DNA of 64,000 nucleotides from Capsicum annuum (lineage: Eukaryota; Streptophyta; Magnoliopsida; Solanales; Solanaceae): NCBI RefSeq assembly GCF_002878395.1, contig NC_061115.1:154002852-154066851 (forward strand). Direction: 5' to 3'. Made by a program: the position numbers and the translations under genes. Shown in pieces: positions 35,367 through 47,900 of this stretch (positions are counted from its first letter, which is position 1; the number at the start of each line of letters is the position of its first letter). The notes beneath the pieces are model-generated. The model worked only from the letters and a program-made list of their open reading frames with translations, was not told where the DNA came from and ran no database searches.

Positions 35367-37161
35367 TCTAATATATTAAAGTGTGAAAGTTCTTAATAAT
35401 GATGTTTGAACTTTTTGTCCTTCGTTAAAAGTCTCAACTTTAGATAAAATCGTCTTTTACTATTTTTTTTCAAATTATTATTATTTAATTATTATTAACA
35501 TTAAAACTTTGAAATTAACTAAAATCCTTATTAGAGTTAGAAAAGAAATTATAATATTTAACATTTCTAAATCAACTTAAATCTTACCTTATATATAATT
35601 TGTTGATAAATTAATTAAAAAAAGAATACTGATTTGAATTGAATGGGACACAAAAATGTTCGGAGGAAAAAAAGAAACAAACAGAAAAGGAAAAAGAAAT
35701 AAATTATATAAATGGAAAGAAAATTAATTTGAATTGAAAAGGATCAAAAGAAAAAGTGTGGAGGAAAAGGGGAAAAAGAAGAAAGAAAACTAAACCTTAA
35801 AAAAAAAAAAAAAAAAAAAGAAGACCGCAAAGGCTAATTTACTAATTAAATAAATAAAAAATAAACTAAAAAAAAAAAAAAAAAAAAAAAGAAGACCGCA
35901 AAGGCTAATTTACTAATTAAATAAATAAAAATTGAACTAACAAGGAAAGAATGACTAAAGCTAAAATTTCTTTTATAAGTTGAGAATTCTTCCTTTTTAC
36001 AGTAATATATTCACAATGTAGTTTTCAAATAATATTTTTCTTTATTATTGTTGTTCATAAATTTGATTGTGATTTAAGTATGTTTTTAAAATTTTAGTTT
36101 TTAATGTTTACAATCTTGATAATATTTATGATTAAAGAAATAGATTTGTTTGTGATTTGAGGTAAGTTTTCTAATATGTTAGTATGTTCTCGAAGTTTAT
36201 AATAATAAACCATCATGGTTTGTGATAGACAATTGCTAATTGAGAAGTATATTAACAGTATCTATGATTAATGAGACAAATTTTCTTGTGATTTGAGGTA
36301 AGTTTTCTAAAATTGTAGTATGTCTTTTATGTTGTAAAAATTAATTATCATGTATTTTTTATAGACAACTACTAATTGAGAAGTTTTCTTTTATGATTTT
36401 AGTACGTTTTTTAAGTTTAAATAATAAATTATAGTAAATAATTTGAAATTGACTTATTTATAATTTTGATCAAATTCTTTGGATTATATTTCGTCATAAA
36501 AAATTGTTTAATCCCTCTAATTGTGTATGAATTTTTTAATATTTAATTATATGCAATTGGTTCAATTGTGGATAAACTATGTAATGTGGCATATCTTTTT
36601 TATTTTTAATAATAGGCTTTAACAATTTATTTATTTTTTCTTGGTACAAGCTATGCCATTTAAATAGATATTGAATTTATTCATTATTTTCTAACAATTT
36701 TGCTATTTCATATTAGCAATAAATTCATTTATGATTTTTTTAAAATTTTTGAATTATTATTTAAGAGAAAACTTTATGAAAAATTATTATTGACAGGTTT
36801 TCTTTTTTCTTGTCTATGAGAACAAAAGAAATCTTAAAATATACGATGAGAGAAAATAAGAAAAATATCAATCATTCTTTTTTTTCTTTTTCCACATAAG
36901 ATATTAGGAGATTTAGTTAGATTAATAATCTAACTTCTAGGAAAATACTAACTTAATTGAATTCTAATGACATCAAATAATTTCATTCGGAAATAAAATT
37001 AAAAGAGGTGAAAGTAGAATTGTAATCCGATGGGCGATGACTATATATTTATAGTAGAATAGGCATGTTTATTTATTAATTAAGATATATTTTCTTTTAC
37101 AATATTGAAGTAATTTTACAAAACTGAATTCATTGAACGAGGTTGCGTGTGCCTTAAACTA

Positions 37162-37162
<1 letters not shown>
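35367..37162 (+). mobile_element. Non-autonomous Helitron 1
   Basis: 5' end TC (tctaatatattaaagtgtga) after a 'tctctaa' repeat. 3' end is a G/C-containing segment (gaacgaggttgcgtgtgcc) followed by 'ttaaactag' and T, as expected for Helitron 3' CTRR termini inserted at an A/T site. The 5' 60 bp is similar to that of Helitron 2. No Rep/helicase coding is seen. A ~71-bp internal duplication lies at 35800-35930. Confidence 0.65.
35800..35932. repeat. ~71-bp tandem duplication with poly(A)
   Basis: 'gaagaccgcaaaggctaatt' followed by 'tactaattaaataaataaa' occurs at 35820 and 35891, each preceded by a run of about 20 A. Confidence 0.9.
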
Positions 37163-37189
<27 letters not shown>

Positions 37190-37201
<12 letters not shown>

Positions 37202-38791
37202 ATATATTAAAAGTGTGAAGATCCTTAGAAAAGTGATTTGAACTTTTTGCCCTTCATTAAAAATCTTCGCAATAAATAAAATCGTCTTTTCACATCATTA
37301 ATTTATTGTATGATTATATTTATAATATTAATTTCTAAAATATATAAAACTAAGGATTCTAAAATATATGATAAAATAAAATATAATATTTATAAACTAC
37401 TAAATACTCCTATATGGTAATCCCTCCTCCCCCTTCCTCATATTTTCCATATTTCATTTCACGTAAACAATTATGTTCCGAAAAGAAAAAATCATAAAAA
37501 TTACCCTAAATAATTTGTTTAGTTAAACACATAATATATTACCTTAAATAATTTAATAACATAATTAATTGCTACTTTTTTCAAAAGAAAAATAACTTCT
37601 TTTTCATATTTAAAGAATCCCTTTCGTAGAAGAAAAGAATTTGAACTTATATAAATTGATTATTATTCCTTTCACATCAATGTAGAGATATTATTCTCCC
37701 AATATTATAGTTTTCTTTATTTCTTTATATCAGTCATATGTAGATTTAATGTATTACAAATTATATTTTTATAATTTCTCTTTGTTATTATCTTTCAAGA
37801 TTTCTTTGTTTCTTGATGATATAAAAAAAATTAAATAATAAATATTTGTATTATTCTTCATCTCTTTTTTTTTTTTATTTGTGTTGTAGGAATATGCAGT
37901 TTCTCAACAGTTTATAATCAGGTATCAAGATTTTTTCGTTTCTTGATGATATAAATTAAAATTAAAAAATAAATGTGTATTATTCTTCATCTTTCTCGAT
38001 TTTTCTATTGATAATATGTGCCTTTTTTTTTCTATTTGTGTTGCAGAAATATGTAATTTCTTAAAAGGTTTATATCCAAATATTTTTTTCAATTATATTT
38101 TCTATAAATTTTGTATGTTACTTATGACTTTGTGATTTTCTCTATAATTAATAATTAAAGAATCCTAAAATATATAATAGTAGAAAATTAATAACTTTAG
38201 CTCAATAAAATAAAATTATTATTTTAATAATTTGTTTCTTCACGGAAAAAAAGTATTACTAATTCCATAATGCATATTGTAAAATAAATTATTGTAGAAC
38301 ACACAAATAAAAAAAAAAAAGTAACATAGAGAAAGTCTTAAATACAATGTTTATTTACCAAAATAAAAAGTAATATTTAGTTACTTCAAAATATTTAGTC
38401 ACATCAATAGTTTAGAATTAAGTGTGTAGGTTTATTTGAAATAAATATGTTAAATAATTTATGAAAGAAAAATAAAAAATTTTATAGTTTGGTGATTTTC
38501 TTTGAAGAAAAAATTTTTGAATTTGAATTTTTATAAATTGAGAATCATAAATAAAAATAGGTTAAAGTGATTTTAATAAATTACTTCTTGACGAATAATG
38601 ACTGACAAAAGATGTGGTGATGAGTTATTATATTTTCCTTTTACGTATAATTTTATCTTAAAAGTTTTATGTTATTCTTTTAAAAAGTTGTTTACATAAT
38701 ACTCTTAACATACACACATAATTTATTTTTTTATAAAAAAATATTATTGATTAACGCGAGACACACATGCAAAGCACGTATGTTTGACTAG
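37190..38791 (+). mobile_element. Non-autonomous Helitron 2
   Basis: Begins within (TA)n with 'aatatattaaaagtgtgaag', 'atttgaactttttgccctt' and 'aaatcgtcttttcac', matching the start of Helitron 1. It ends with an imperfect hairpin (acatgc aaa gcacgtatgt) followed by 'ttgactag' and T. No coding sequence. Its end is about 200 bp from the stop codon of the acyl-activating enzyme gene. Confidence 0.65.
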
Positions 38792-38994
38792 TATATATAT
38801 ATATATACACACACAAATAACTGTCCTATACAATTAGACAGTATGTAAAGTATATGTTACAATACAATAGGTCTATGGGGTCAACTACTTGGATTGCTGT
38901 TTGTAGATTATGAGATCTGTTACGTAATAAAAGAAAATTTTGAATCAGATATGGTATACCATTACATAAAGTCTCTTCATTGGGAATTATAAAG

Positions 38995-41900
38995 TCACAG
39001 TCTCGAGCCTTGTTCTGCTTGAGAAAACTGCTGCCTCAATACCCTTCTCATGACTTTATTTGTTGCTGTTCTTGGAAGGGAAGGGAGAGGAACGATACTG
39101 GAAACCTGCACATTTTGTATTTAAATGAGACAATATCTCCTAACAAACTTAACAACCTTTCAGGTCTATGCTATACCTTGAACAATGGATTCAACTTCCT
39201 CTGCAAAGCCGTGTTGAAAGACATCATCAAATTGACCAAGTTCTGCTCCAAGTTATCTGAATCCTTGAAAACAACTGCAATTACCAACTTCTCAGGCCCA
39301 CCTCCACCAGGTGGTACTCCAACCGCTGCTGTCTCTAGTATATTTTCATCGACTGCATTGCATATGCGCTCAATCTCAAGCGAGCTTACCTGACAAAATG
39401 GAATAGAGCAGACTCTTGGAAAGGAAATAATCCAGTATAGAGAAATGCTTGGCAACTCAAATGCCCGTTCATATGCATAGTTTCCTGGATCTTAATAATA
39501 AACAAATACTTAAGGATTCAATTGCAAGGCTAAATGCAGACCTTTATACCACCTAGGTTCATTGTATCATCTGCACGACCATGGGCATGGTAATATCCTT
39601 TAGAAGTACGTTCAAACACATCACCGTGCCTTCTTAAAACCTGTAATACAAATAATGCCAAACAAGATGTTAGTAAAACTGAAACATCTTAAGACCATGG
39701 GATAATAATTTGCATTACCTTTCCATTCAAAACAGGCATCCCTTTGAAGTAGATCTCATTGTGGTCCGCATTCAGCAGTGTACTTGAAGCTCCAAACATG
39801 AGAGGACCAATGGCCAATTCACCAATCCCAGGAACATCTGATGGCTACACAAAAAGAAAAATACTAGTGTTATGGTATCCCAACAAGTGCAGGGAATGAG
39901 CTGTTGCCTCCTACTCTCCTTATAAGATTATGGGCAATTCTCTTCTCATGAGCTAGCTTATGGCATTGATTTAGGCTCTAGTTTGATATTCTTAACAAGG
40001 TATCAAAGTCAGACCTATTCTATTCTTGGTTCACCCAATTTTAAGCCTTATATGTTCTTGTCCATGCACCAGATGTCCTGTCATAGGGTTAAGGGGACGG
40101 GGATAATAAGTTCCAACATTGGTTGAGGGAACTACATTGTCTCCTTATATTGTCTAGGGAAATCCTGATGGGGCCAAGCTTCATCAAGCCATTTACTAAG
40201 AGCCAAGCAAAGGGAGTTCAAGGACCTTAAAGGCTTGTTCATGAAGATGGAAGCTATGGCTGAAGAAGTTATGGAGAATTAAAGCTGAAGGAAATAATGT
40301 CTCACATGGGATCCCAGAAGCTTCTTGGAACTGCTGATGCTACATCTGAATTTTCTGGTGCAGAGTATCGTGTCCGCAAACACCATTCCCTATCAGGGAG
40401 TAGCCAGGCCTGACAAAATCCTGAGATCGCAGCAAGAAGTCTGCTTTACCAGAAAGTACTGACTTTGACCAGGTCCGTAATCGTGCCTTGGAGTCCGCTA
40501 GCGCTGAGGAAGTTGACCCAAGACTGGACCTCAATTACGCCCCAGCATACATGATCGCGAGAATAATCTCAACGTTTAGAACTTCCCTTTTTCAGTCTCA
40601 TAATATTTCTAATCCGCAAGGTAGCTTCTTTTAAGCCATGGTATAAATATCCTACTTTTCCAATTTAGTAGAGTTAGATTATAAATGTATGAACCTGGTA
40701 GGCGTAGCTCTTGGATCAATTCCAACTTAGTGAGGATCTTGCAAGGGGATTTAACCATCTTCTTGATGGGTTCTATAGCTTAGTTGCTAGGGTTCTAGCA
40801 TAGAAGGAAACTTTCTTGCGTTTCAATCTAGCTCTTGTCTACTTTATTAAATTTTCTGTGTCTAAATTCAATTTCTATCCTTTCAATTTCTTCATTTTTT
40901 TTTCTTTTTGATATTTTCGATTACATCAAATCCTCACTTTATGAGCTAACATCTAGGGTTGAGTTAAGGTCAATTTTTTTAACAATCAGCTTGTAATATC
41001 ATAAGAACAACCAAAAAGGGTAGTGTATTTTAAGTTGTGGAAAAAAAAACATAATCTGAAGGATTTCTTTATGAGGAACCACGACAGAAGCAGTAATTTG
41101 TAGTAGCAAGAGAACTGATCACATTAAGAAGAACTTACTATGCAAGCATAAAATGCATCACACGATGCCAATTGTAGTTTGCTCTAATAAATACTATTGA
41201 TGTTCCAGATATAAGGTTGTATAGTGCTTACTATAGGAAGCCCATCATCGCCAAGAATATGAAGACTACATCCCATGACTGCTGTGCTGAAAGCGGCTAA
41301 AGACTGGGGCTGCAACATTGACCCAGAGACGAAGGAGCCACCAATCTCTGTACCGCCGCAATACTCAATTATCGGTTTATATTCAGCTCTTCCCATCAGC
41401 CAGAGATATTCATCCACGTTAGATGCCTCACCAGTGGAGCCAAAGCAACTACCATCATGTATGAACTACATTAAACCCAAGAAAGAGAAAAGAAAATAGA
41501 ACTGAGCAGAATTCATTTAATGTGCATATGTATAGGAAATATTTGTTTTCATGTAATATCAGTATTTTGAAATATGAACTTGTGAATCAACCATGCGCAA
41601 GATTGCCCGCAATTTCAGGCAGTTTGGAAGGAAATAACAGTAAGGAGATTAAAAAAGATAGAAGTAAAACAAGGACGAAGATGCAAATAAAGCGCCTGGT
41701 AAAGCAAAATCATAATGAGAGAGTTGCTTCGAAACTACCGGATTGTTGACCAATCATAGCCATCAATAGCACTTTTTGCTTTCCAAGTCCTCACTATACT
41801 TGGAATCACCCCAAGCATAGTTACTTTAGCATCCTGATTAGTTTGAAAGGGAGATTTTTCATGAGCATAGATAACAAAAGGTATTCAAAATTTAAACAAC

Positions 41901-44900
41901 ATAGGTTTGTGATGAAGCAACTAAAAGATTTTAAATTACCATATCTATCAGAGATTGTGATGCCTCGATTAGTTCGCTGCTATTGGGTCAGTGAGGATCC
42001 ACAAGTTTAGCAATAAAACTGACATGCAGATGCAGTAAAGTGTTCTCTTTCTACGCATCATATTTTCCTATTCAACTAAATCTAGGAATTGATAAACTTA
42101 GCCACTTTAATTTCTTGATAGTCCACCCAAAGTACAGTCGCAAGGCTAATGCACATAGGAAGAGATAAAAATAGGTTCAAAAGACAAATAAATAGATACC
42201 TTTCCTTGCATAGAGTAATAAAATACACCAGTTTAGAAGAAAACAAAGCAACATGATATTAGGTGACACAATTATAGTAAATATATATAATTGTGATACA
42301 AAGTGATTTTCACCAAGTCGTTCAACACTAGCTAGGAAACCAAGAAAGTATAATAATGAAAGAAATTAACCTGTACAAACTTAGCAAAGCCAGAACCGAG
42401 GGGAGACCCATTATACAAGGCAATGATTGCCCCATTCAATAGTGAAGCATAAACGAGCCAAGGTCCCATCATCCACCCAAGATTAGTGGGCCAAGCAACA
42501 ACGTCGCCTTTTTTAATATCCATATGGCACCACCCATCAGCAGCTGCCTTGAAAGGTGTGAGGAGTGTCCATGGAATTGCCTTTGGATCTCCTGGAACCT
42601 TAAGGATTTTAGTTGTGACCATTTATTAAATTGTTTCATTTGCATTACCAATTCAATGAATTCTTGATAATCAATTGGTAGACATACAGAGGATATTATA
42701 AACTGCCATTTCATTTTGACAGTTGACTACTAAATTACCCGTTCTTGTTTAGAAAAAGGATATCTATATGTGAATGTAACAACATTAATGATGTGAGTTC
42801 ATCAACCCATAATTTATTATGAAAAAAAGGCTTCTAAACCCACACACCTCCCTCTCAACCTTCCCCCCCAAAAAGCAGGGAAAGTGTCGGAACCAAAAGA
42901 AAAACAAGACTGACAAGTTTTCACGTGGAAACCCAAGAATCAAATTAAACTGGGATCCAACATCATGTAAACCACCCCTGCAAGCACAAACCTAGACAAA
43001 CACTAAGATCTCACTTCCAATTTGGCATAACCACCTGCATATCACTCTTGACCTAAATTAATCTAGATTTATGTATAGTACAAGCAGCTTTAGCGAAGTT
43101 TTCGCTTGCAGTTCTAGACTGGAGAAACATGTGAATGCTCTACAATCATGAGAGCTTTCTTGTTAGGTTATAGGCGGAAATTTCTAGATACAAGCTGTAT
43201 ATCAAGACTTGCTTAACACTATCCATTCCAAAGTACTATTCTCCCTCTTTACTATGTTGTTCACCTGAGAGGCCCCAACTTAATGATGTTACAGTTGTTA
43301 CATGTGACCCTTAAGTGAACTCCCTTGTTTTCCTTCTTCAAAAGGATATTATTGTTGGAATCATTGTGAATATTCTAGAATATATGTAAATATAGTAGAT
43401 AGCTTATTTTTTTTTTTTTAATTTACTCCTATTAATAATCAGGGGCAGACCCACCTATGTTCAAGTGGGTTAAACTTGGTCAAAAAATTACACATAAATA
43501 AGAACAAATCAGTTTTTAAGGCAGTGAAATATGATAACTGATAATTTGAATCCACTTGACACATCTGCGGTCTCTGCTGCTTAGCTGGTCTAGTGGGTTC
43601 AATTTTGCTTCTTGCTTGGATTGTGAGTTCGAATCGCCCTTTGTTGCTTCCCACTTTTTTTGGGGTTCTACTTGTACTGTTATTGCAAGTTGGCACATGT
43701 GCACTATAGACATTAAAATAGTGCTTTATGTTGCCCCCAGCGTTCTTCTTCTGTATTTTTTTAAAACCCCAACATTCCTCCTATTTTCTTTTCTTTTCCT
43801 TTTTTTCCTTGAACAATTTATTATTTTCATTTGTTCTAAAGTTTGTCATACTTGAAAAAATTAAACCTCTCCAAAGTGAATTTTGATTTCTCCTTCATCA
43901 AATGCTAAAACATGCAAGTATACTTGTATAAATTCCTTATAATTTGCAGTTTAATTTGTATTATGTTGAAAATTACTATTTGTTTATATTAAAATGCATG
44001 TCTAAATTAGTATATAACTCAATTTCTTTTAATTATGTGTACTAATTTAATTTACTTGTCTAACTCTTTTTTTTAATCTTTTATATGCAAATAACAACTC
44101 TTTAGGAGCACTTCTAAACACAAATGAAAATTCAGATTTTGTTGAATTTCATAGAGTAATGAAAATTTATATTGGTAAAAGTGATTTTTTTCGTTGAAAT
44201 TTTTTAGATTTAAATAATTTAATTGTTAAAAAATACAAGTAAATAATTTGTTGTTCCTTTTTTTTTTTTTAATAAAAAAATGCTTCAAACTTTATTAAAT
44301 TTATAAAGAGTTGACTTCATACTGTGATCGTAATAAGAATAAAAAGAAATCACCAGGTCCTGCTTGTCGTGCCGAATATTACTTCTATACTATTGATTAT
44401 AGTTGTTTCTGGTTGAACCCACTTGTGCAAAATTTTGAGTCCGCCATTGATTATAATTAGTTATAAGTTTTGGTGTTTGTCTTTACTCATATTTGTAGTT
44501 GGTAGAGACGTCAACTTTAATGAATCTTCTACCTTGATCCTCGAAAAGTTTTTGTGGAGTTCTCAGGAAATTGGAACAACGAGCAGGTGGAGCTTACCTA
44601 GGAAAAGGATCAAGAGACCCAAGTTGAAGATGAGTCAAACAATGAAGATCTTGAAGAACTTCTTGTCGATGAACCATACACAATTGTGAAGGAAAGGGAC
44701 AAGATGTAGATACAGAGATCGGAACACCTTATTGAGCAAGCAAATCTAATTGCATATGCATTCGTAGCGGTAGAAGAAGAGATGAAGATCTTAAGTCCTC
44801 GTAAGTTGGCAAAATTTTTGCAAGGATGTTGCACAATGCCGGTTAGCCATGATGGAAGAGATGGAATCCCTTCACAAGAATCAAACATGAGTGAAATGGG

Positions 44901-47900
44901 TCTATGGAAAGATAGAGAGAATTCCAAAAGTGGAAGATGCTAGGTTCAAAGAGAGATTGGTTGCAAAGGATTTCAGTCAAAAGGAGAGAACTGACTACAA
45001 TAAGATTTTATTTCTAGTCATGAACCATTGCTCAATTTGCGTGCTGCTAGCATTGGTTGCGCAATTCAACTAGGATAATCAACAACTTGATTACAAAACT
45101 GCTTTCTTGCATGGTGATCTAGAATGGTGATCTAGAAGAGACAACCTATATGGATCAACCTGAAGGTTTTCTAGCGGAGTAAAAAGATCATAAGTAGTGA
45201 TAAATCTTGTTAACAAAATGGGTCCAAGAAAGTACATCTATTCCTAATCTCCAATGGAAATCCAAAAAAAAAATCGATTCATTTATAATCCTCCACTAGT
45301 TGGATTAATGGATAATCTGATTGGAAATGATAACAAAATGAACAAGTTATGCGCCAATTGAAGAAATCTTTGTATAGTTTGAAGCAATCCCCTAGATAGT
45401 GGTACAAGGGGTTTGAGCATTCACGACTTACACATGATTTATCAAGGAGTGCATTTGATAGTTGTGTATCACAAGAAGATGTCTAGTAATACAATGATTT
45501 ATTTAAGGTTGTATATTGATGATATGCTTATTGTTGCGAACAACATCACAGAGATAAATGTTTGGAAGAAACTATTGAGTAAGGAATTTGACATGAAGGG
45601 TTTGTGAGTTGAAAAGAAAATCCTTGGTATGGAGATTTCAAAAGCAGAATGTGTTGTACATCTTTCTCATAAGAGGTGCATCGAAAGGGTTCTTAAGAGA
45701 ATCAATATGCATAAGTGCATTCCAGTTGGTACATCGTTAGCTCCTCAATTTAATCTTTCAGAGTTGCAAATGCCTCACTTCAAGGATGAGGTGGAGAATA
45801 TGTCAAAGGTTCCTTATGCCAGCGCAGTTGGTAGCATTATGTATGTTACGGTGTCTACACATCCAAAAACTACTCAATCTGTAAGTATGGTAAACAGAAA
45901 CATGTCCAACCAAGGAAAGAGGCATTGAGAAGCTGTCAAGTGGATATTGAAATATCTTAAGGGAGCTTCTGATATTGGTCTAAACTTTTAAAAAAGTGAT
46001 GGAGGTGTTTCAGTTCTCGTTTATGTGGATTCTGACTATGCAGGAAATCTTGACAGAAAGAGGTCCATAACTGGATATATCTTTACTCTTTTTCTACAAT
46101 TGTAGCAGAATACATGCATGGCAACAATGGAAGCAGTGACAGATTTCACTATCTGGTTGAAAAGGTTTGGTGGCAAAATTGAGTTTGGTTCAATAGGAAC
46201 AACTCTGAGATGTGATAGTTAAGAGTGCTATTTATTTGATTAAAAATAAATGATTTCCTGAGTGCACTAAACAAATTGATCACTGATTCTATTTTATTCG
46301 AAATGTTGTTGAAGAGGGAACTATCAAGGTCGTGAAGGTTATCACAGACAATAACATGCTACATGTTGCCCAAGATAGTCCCACTCGTTAAGTTTGCACA
46401 CTGCAAGGACTTAGCAGCAGAAGCATGCATCAACTAATGTGTGGAAGTGGTATGTTCAACAAGGGTTTGATCCTTCTTGTTTCTTACAACAGGGTTGCCT
46501 AGTAAGCTAGAAGTTTTGGTTGGACTTATTCATATGCATGCTCAAAACGCAAACCAAGGTTGAGATTGAAAGAGTAAGTTTTTTGTAGGGTCTAACTCAT
46601 GTGGTAGTACATCCCATGTGCCAAATTATTTGGCTAGCGAATGAACTTGGGAAGTAAGCAAAACTTGTGGAGGACAAATTTTATGATTTATTTTTCTTCT
46701 TTTGAGCTTGGAGCCCAAGTTTGGTCATCTTTAAAAGGATTATCATTCTTCATTGTTTAATCATCCCAAACTCATAAATCCTTGTAAGAGTAGAGAGTTG
46801 AGAGACCAGTTCTTAGGTTTAACTGAAATGTCTCCCCTTACTTTATTAATACTATAAAGGCATTAATTCTCTAATGGATAGGATCACTTTGATTTGAACC
46901 ACGTTAAATCTTATGCTCTTTCTTTAACATTTCCGCTAACAATATTTTCACTTAAACATTATTTTCTTGTTTCTATTCAACTAACCCGATCCTTACCACT
47001 TTGCCATCCAAAATCAGGTTCCACATTGTTTCATCAATTGGCCTTGTTCTTTCTTCAACCGCGTGTTTTTAGGAACGCATCTTTTGTCCATATCCTCATT
47101 CCAGAAAGATAACAATTGGATCCTCTGCTCATAAATGTGTCTTTCTCTATCATTCGAAGGTAGACAGGGAGTGTCAGAAGGGGAGTCTGGAGTAGCCGGT
47201 AAAGTTGTTGCAATGCGACCACGAGGTCATGGGTTCAAACATTGGAAACAAACTCTTGCAAAAATGTGGGGTAAGGTTGCGTACAATAAATTCATGCGGT
47301 TTGGCCCCTCTCTGAACCCAACGGATAGCAAGAGCTTTAGTGCAACGCGCTACCCTACACAAAGGATATTGATGCTACTCATCTGACCTCTTGTGATACC
47401 TTCTATGTGCAAATGTTACTTTCTTTACTGGTCAGCCCAAGTTTATATCCGCTTCTATTAAACATCTCGACATTTTTGAGGTTTTACCAGTTCCATTTAT
47501 TTTTTGGTGTGTAGACTATGACAGTCACTTTCTGGCCTGAAGTAGTCTCCTCAAGCATGATTGGGAAAATTTAGCATGGTTGAATTTGGCATAGCTTGAA
47601 GTGAGGCTGATTATTTTGTGTTCTATCATCATCCTACTCCAAGTTTGTGCATATATTTGGTGGTTTACATTGATGACATAGTCACCACATGTAATGATTG
47701 TTAAGAGTTTCACATCGAAAAAAGGATGGGCAATTGATCTCCTTGTACGGACTCCCCTCATGAGCTAGCTTTTGGGTTGAGTTAGGCCCAGGGAGTCATA
47801 TCTTTACATGGTATCAGAGCCAGACTCATCCCACTTTATGATTACCGATATTGGGCCTCTATATTATATTGTTCACGCTCCAGTTAACGAGGCCTAGGCA

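Noticed and set aside
35318..35370. Telomere-like repeat (tctctaa)n
   Set aside because: The plant telomere repeat is CCCTAAA/TTTAGGG; this is a 7-bp 'tctctaa' microsatellite with a few 'ccctat' units.
39171..39393. Plus-strand ORF 38980-39393
   Set aside because: It overlaps AAE exons 13-14, which read convincingly on the minus strand.
43570..43650. tRNA gene
   Set aside because: A- and B-box-like words are present, but the segment does not fold into a cloverleaf by eye and lies inside a hAT-like element.
47135..47386. 83-residue plus-strand ORF
   Set aside because: It lies over the Au-type SINE and is a non-coding read of it.
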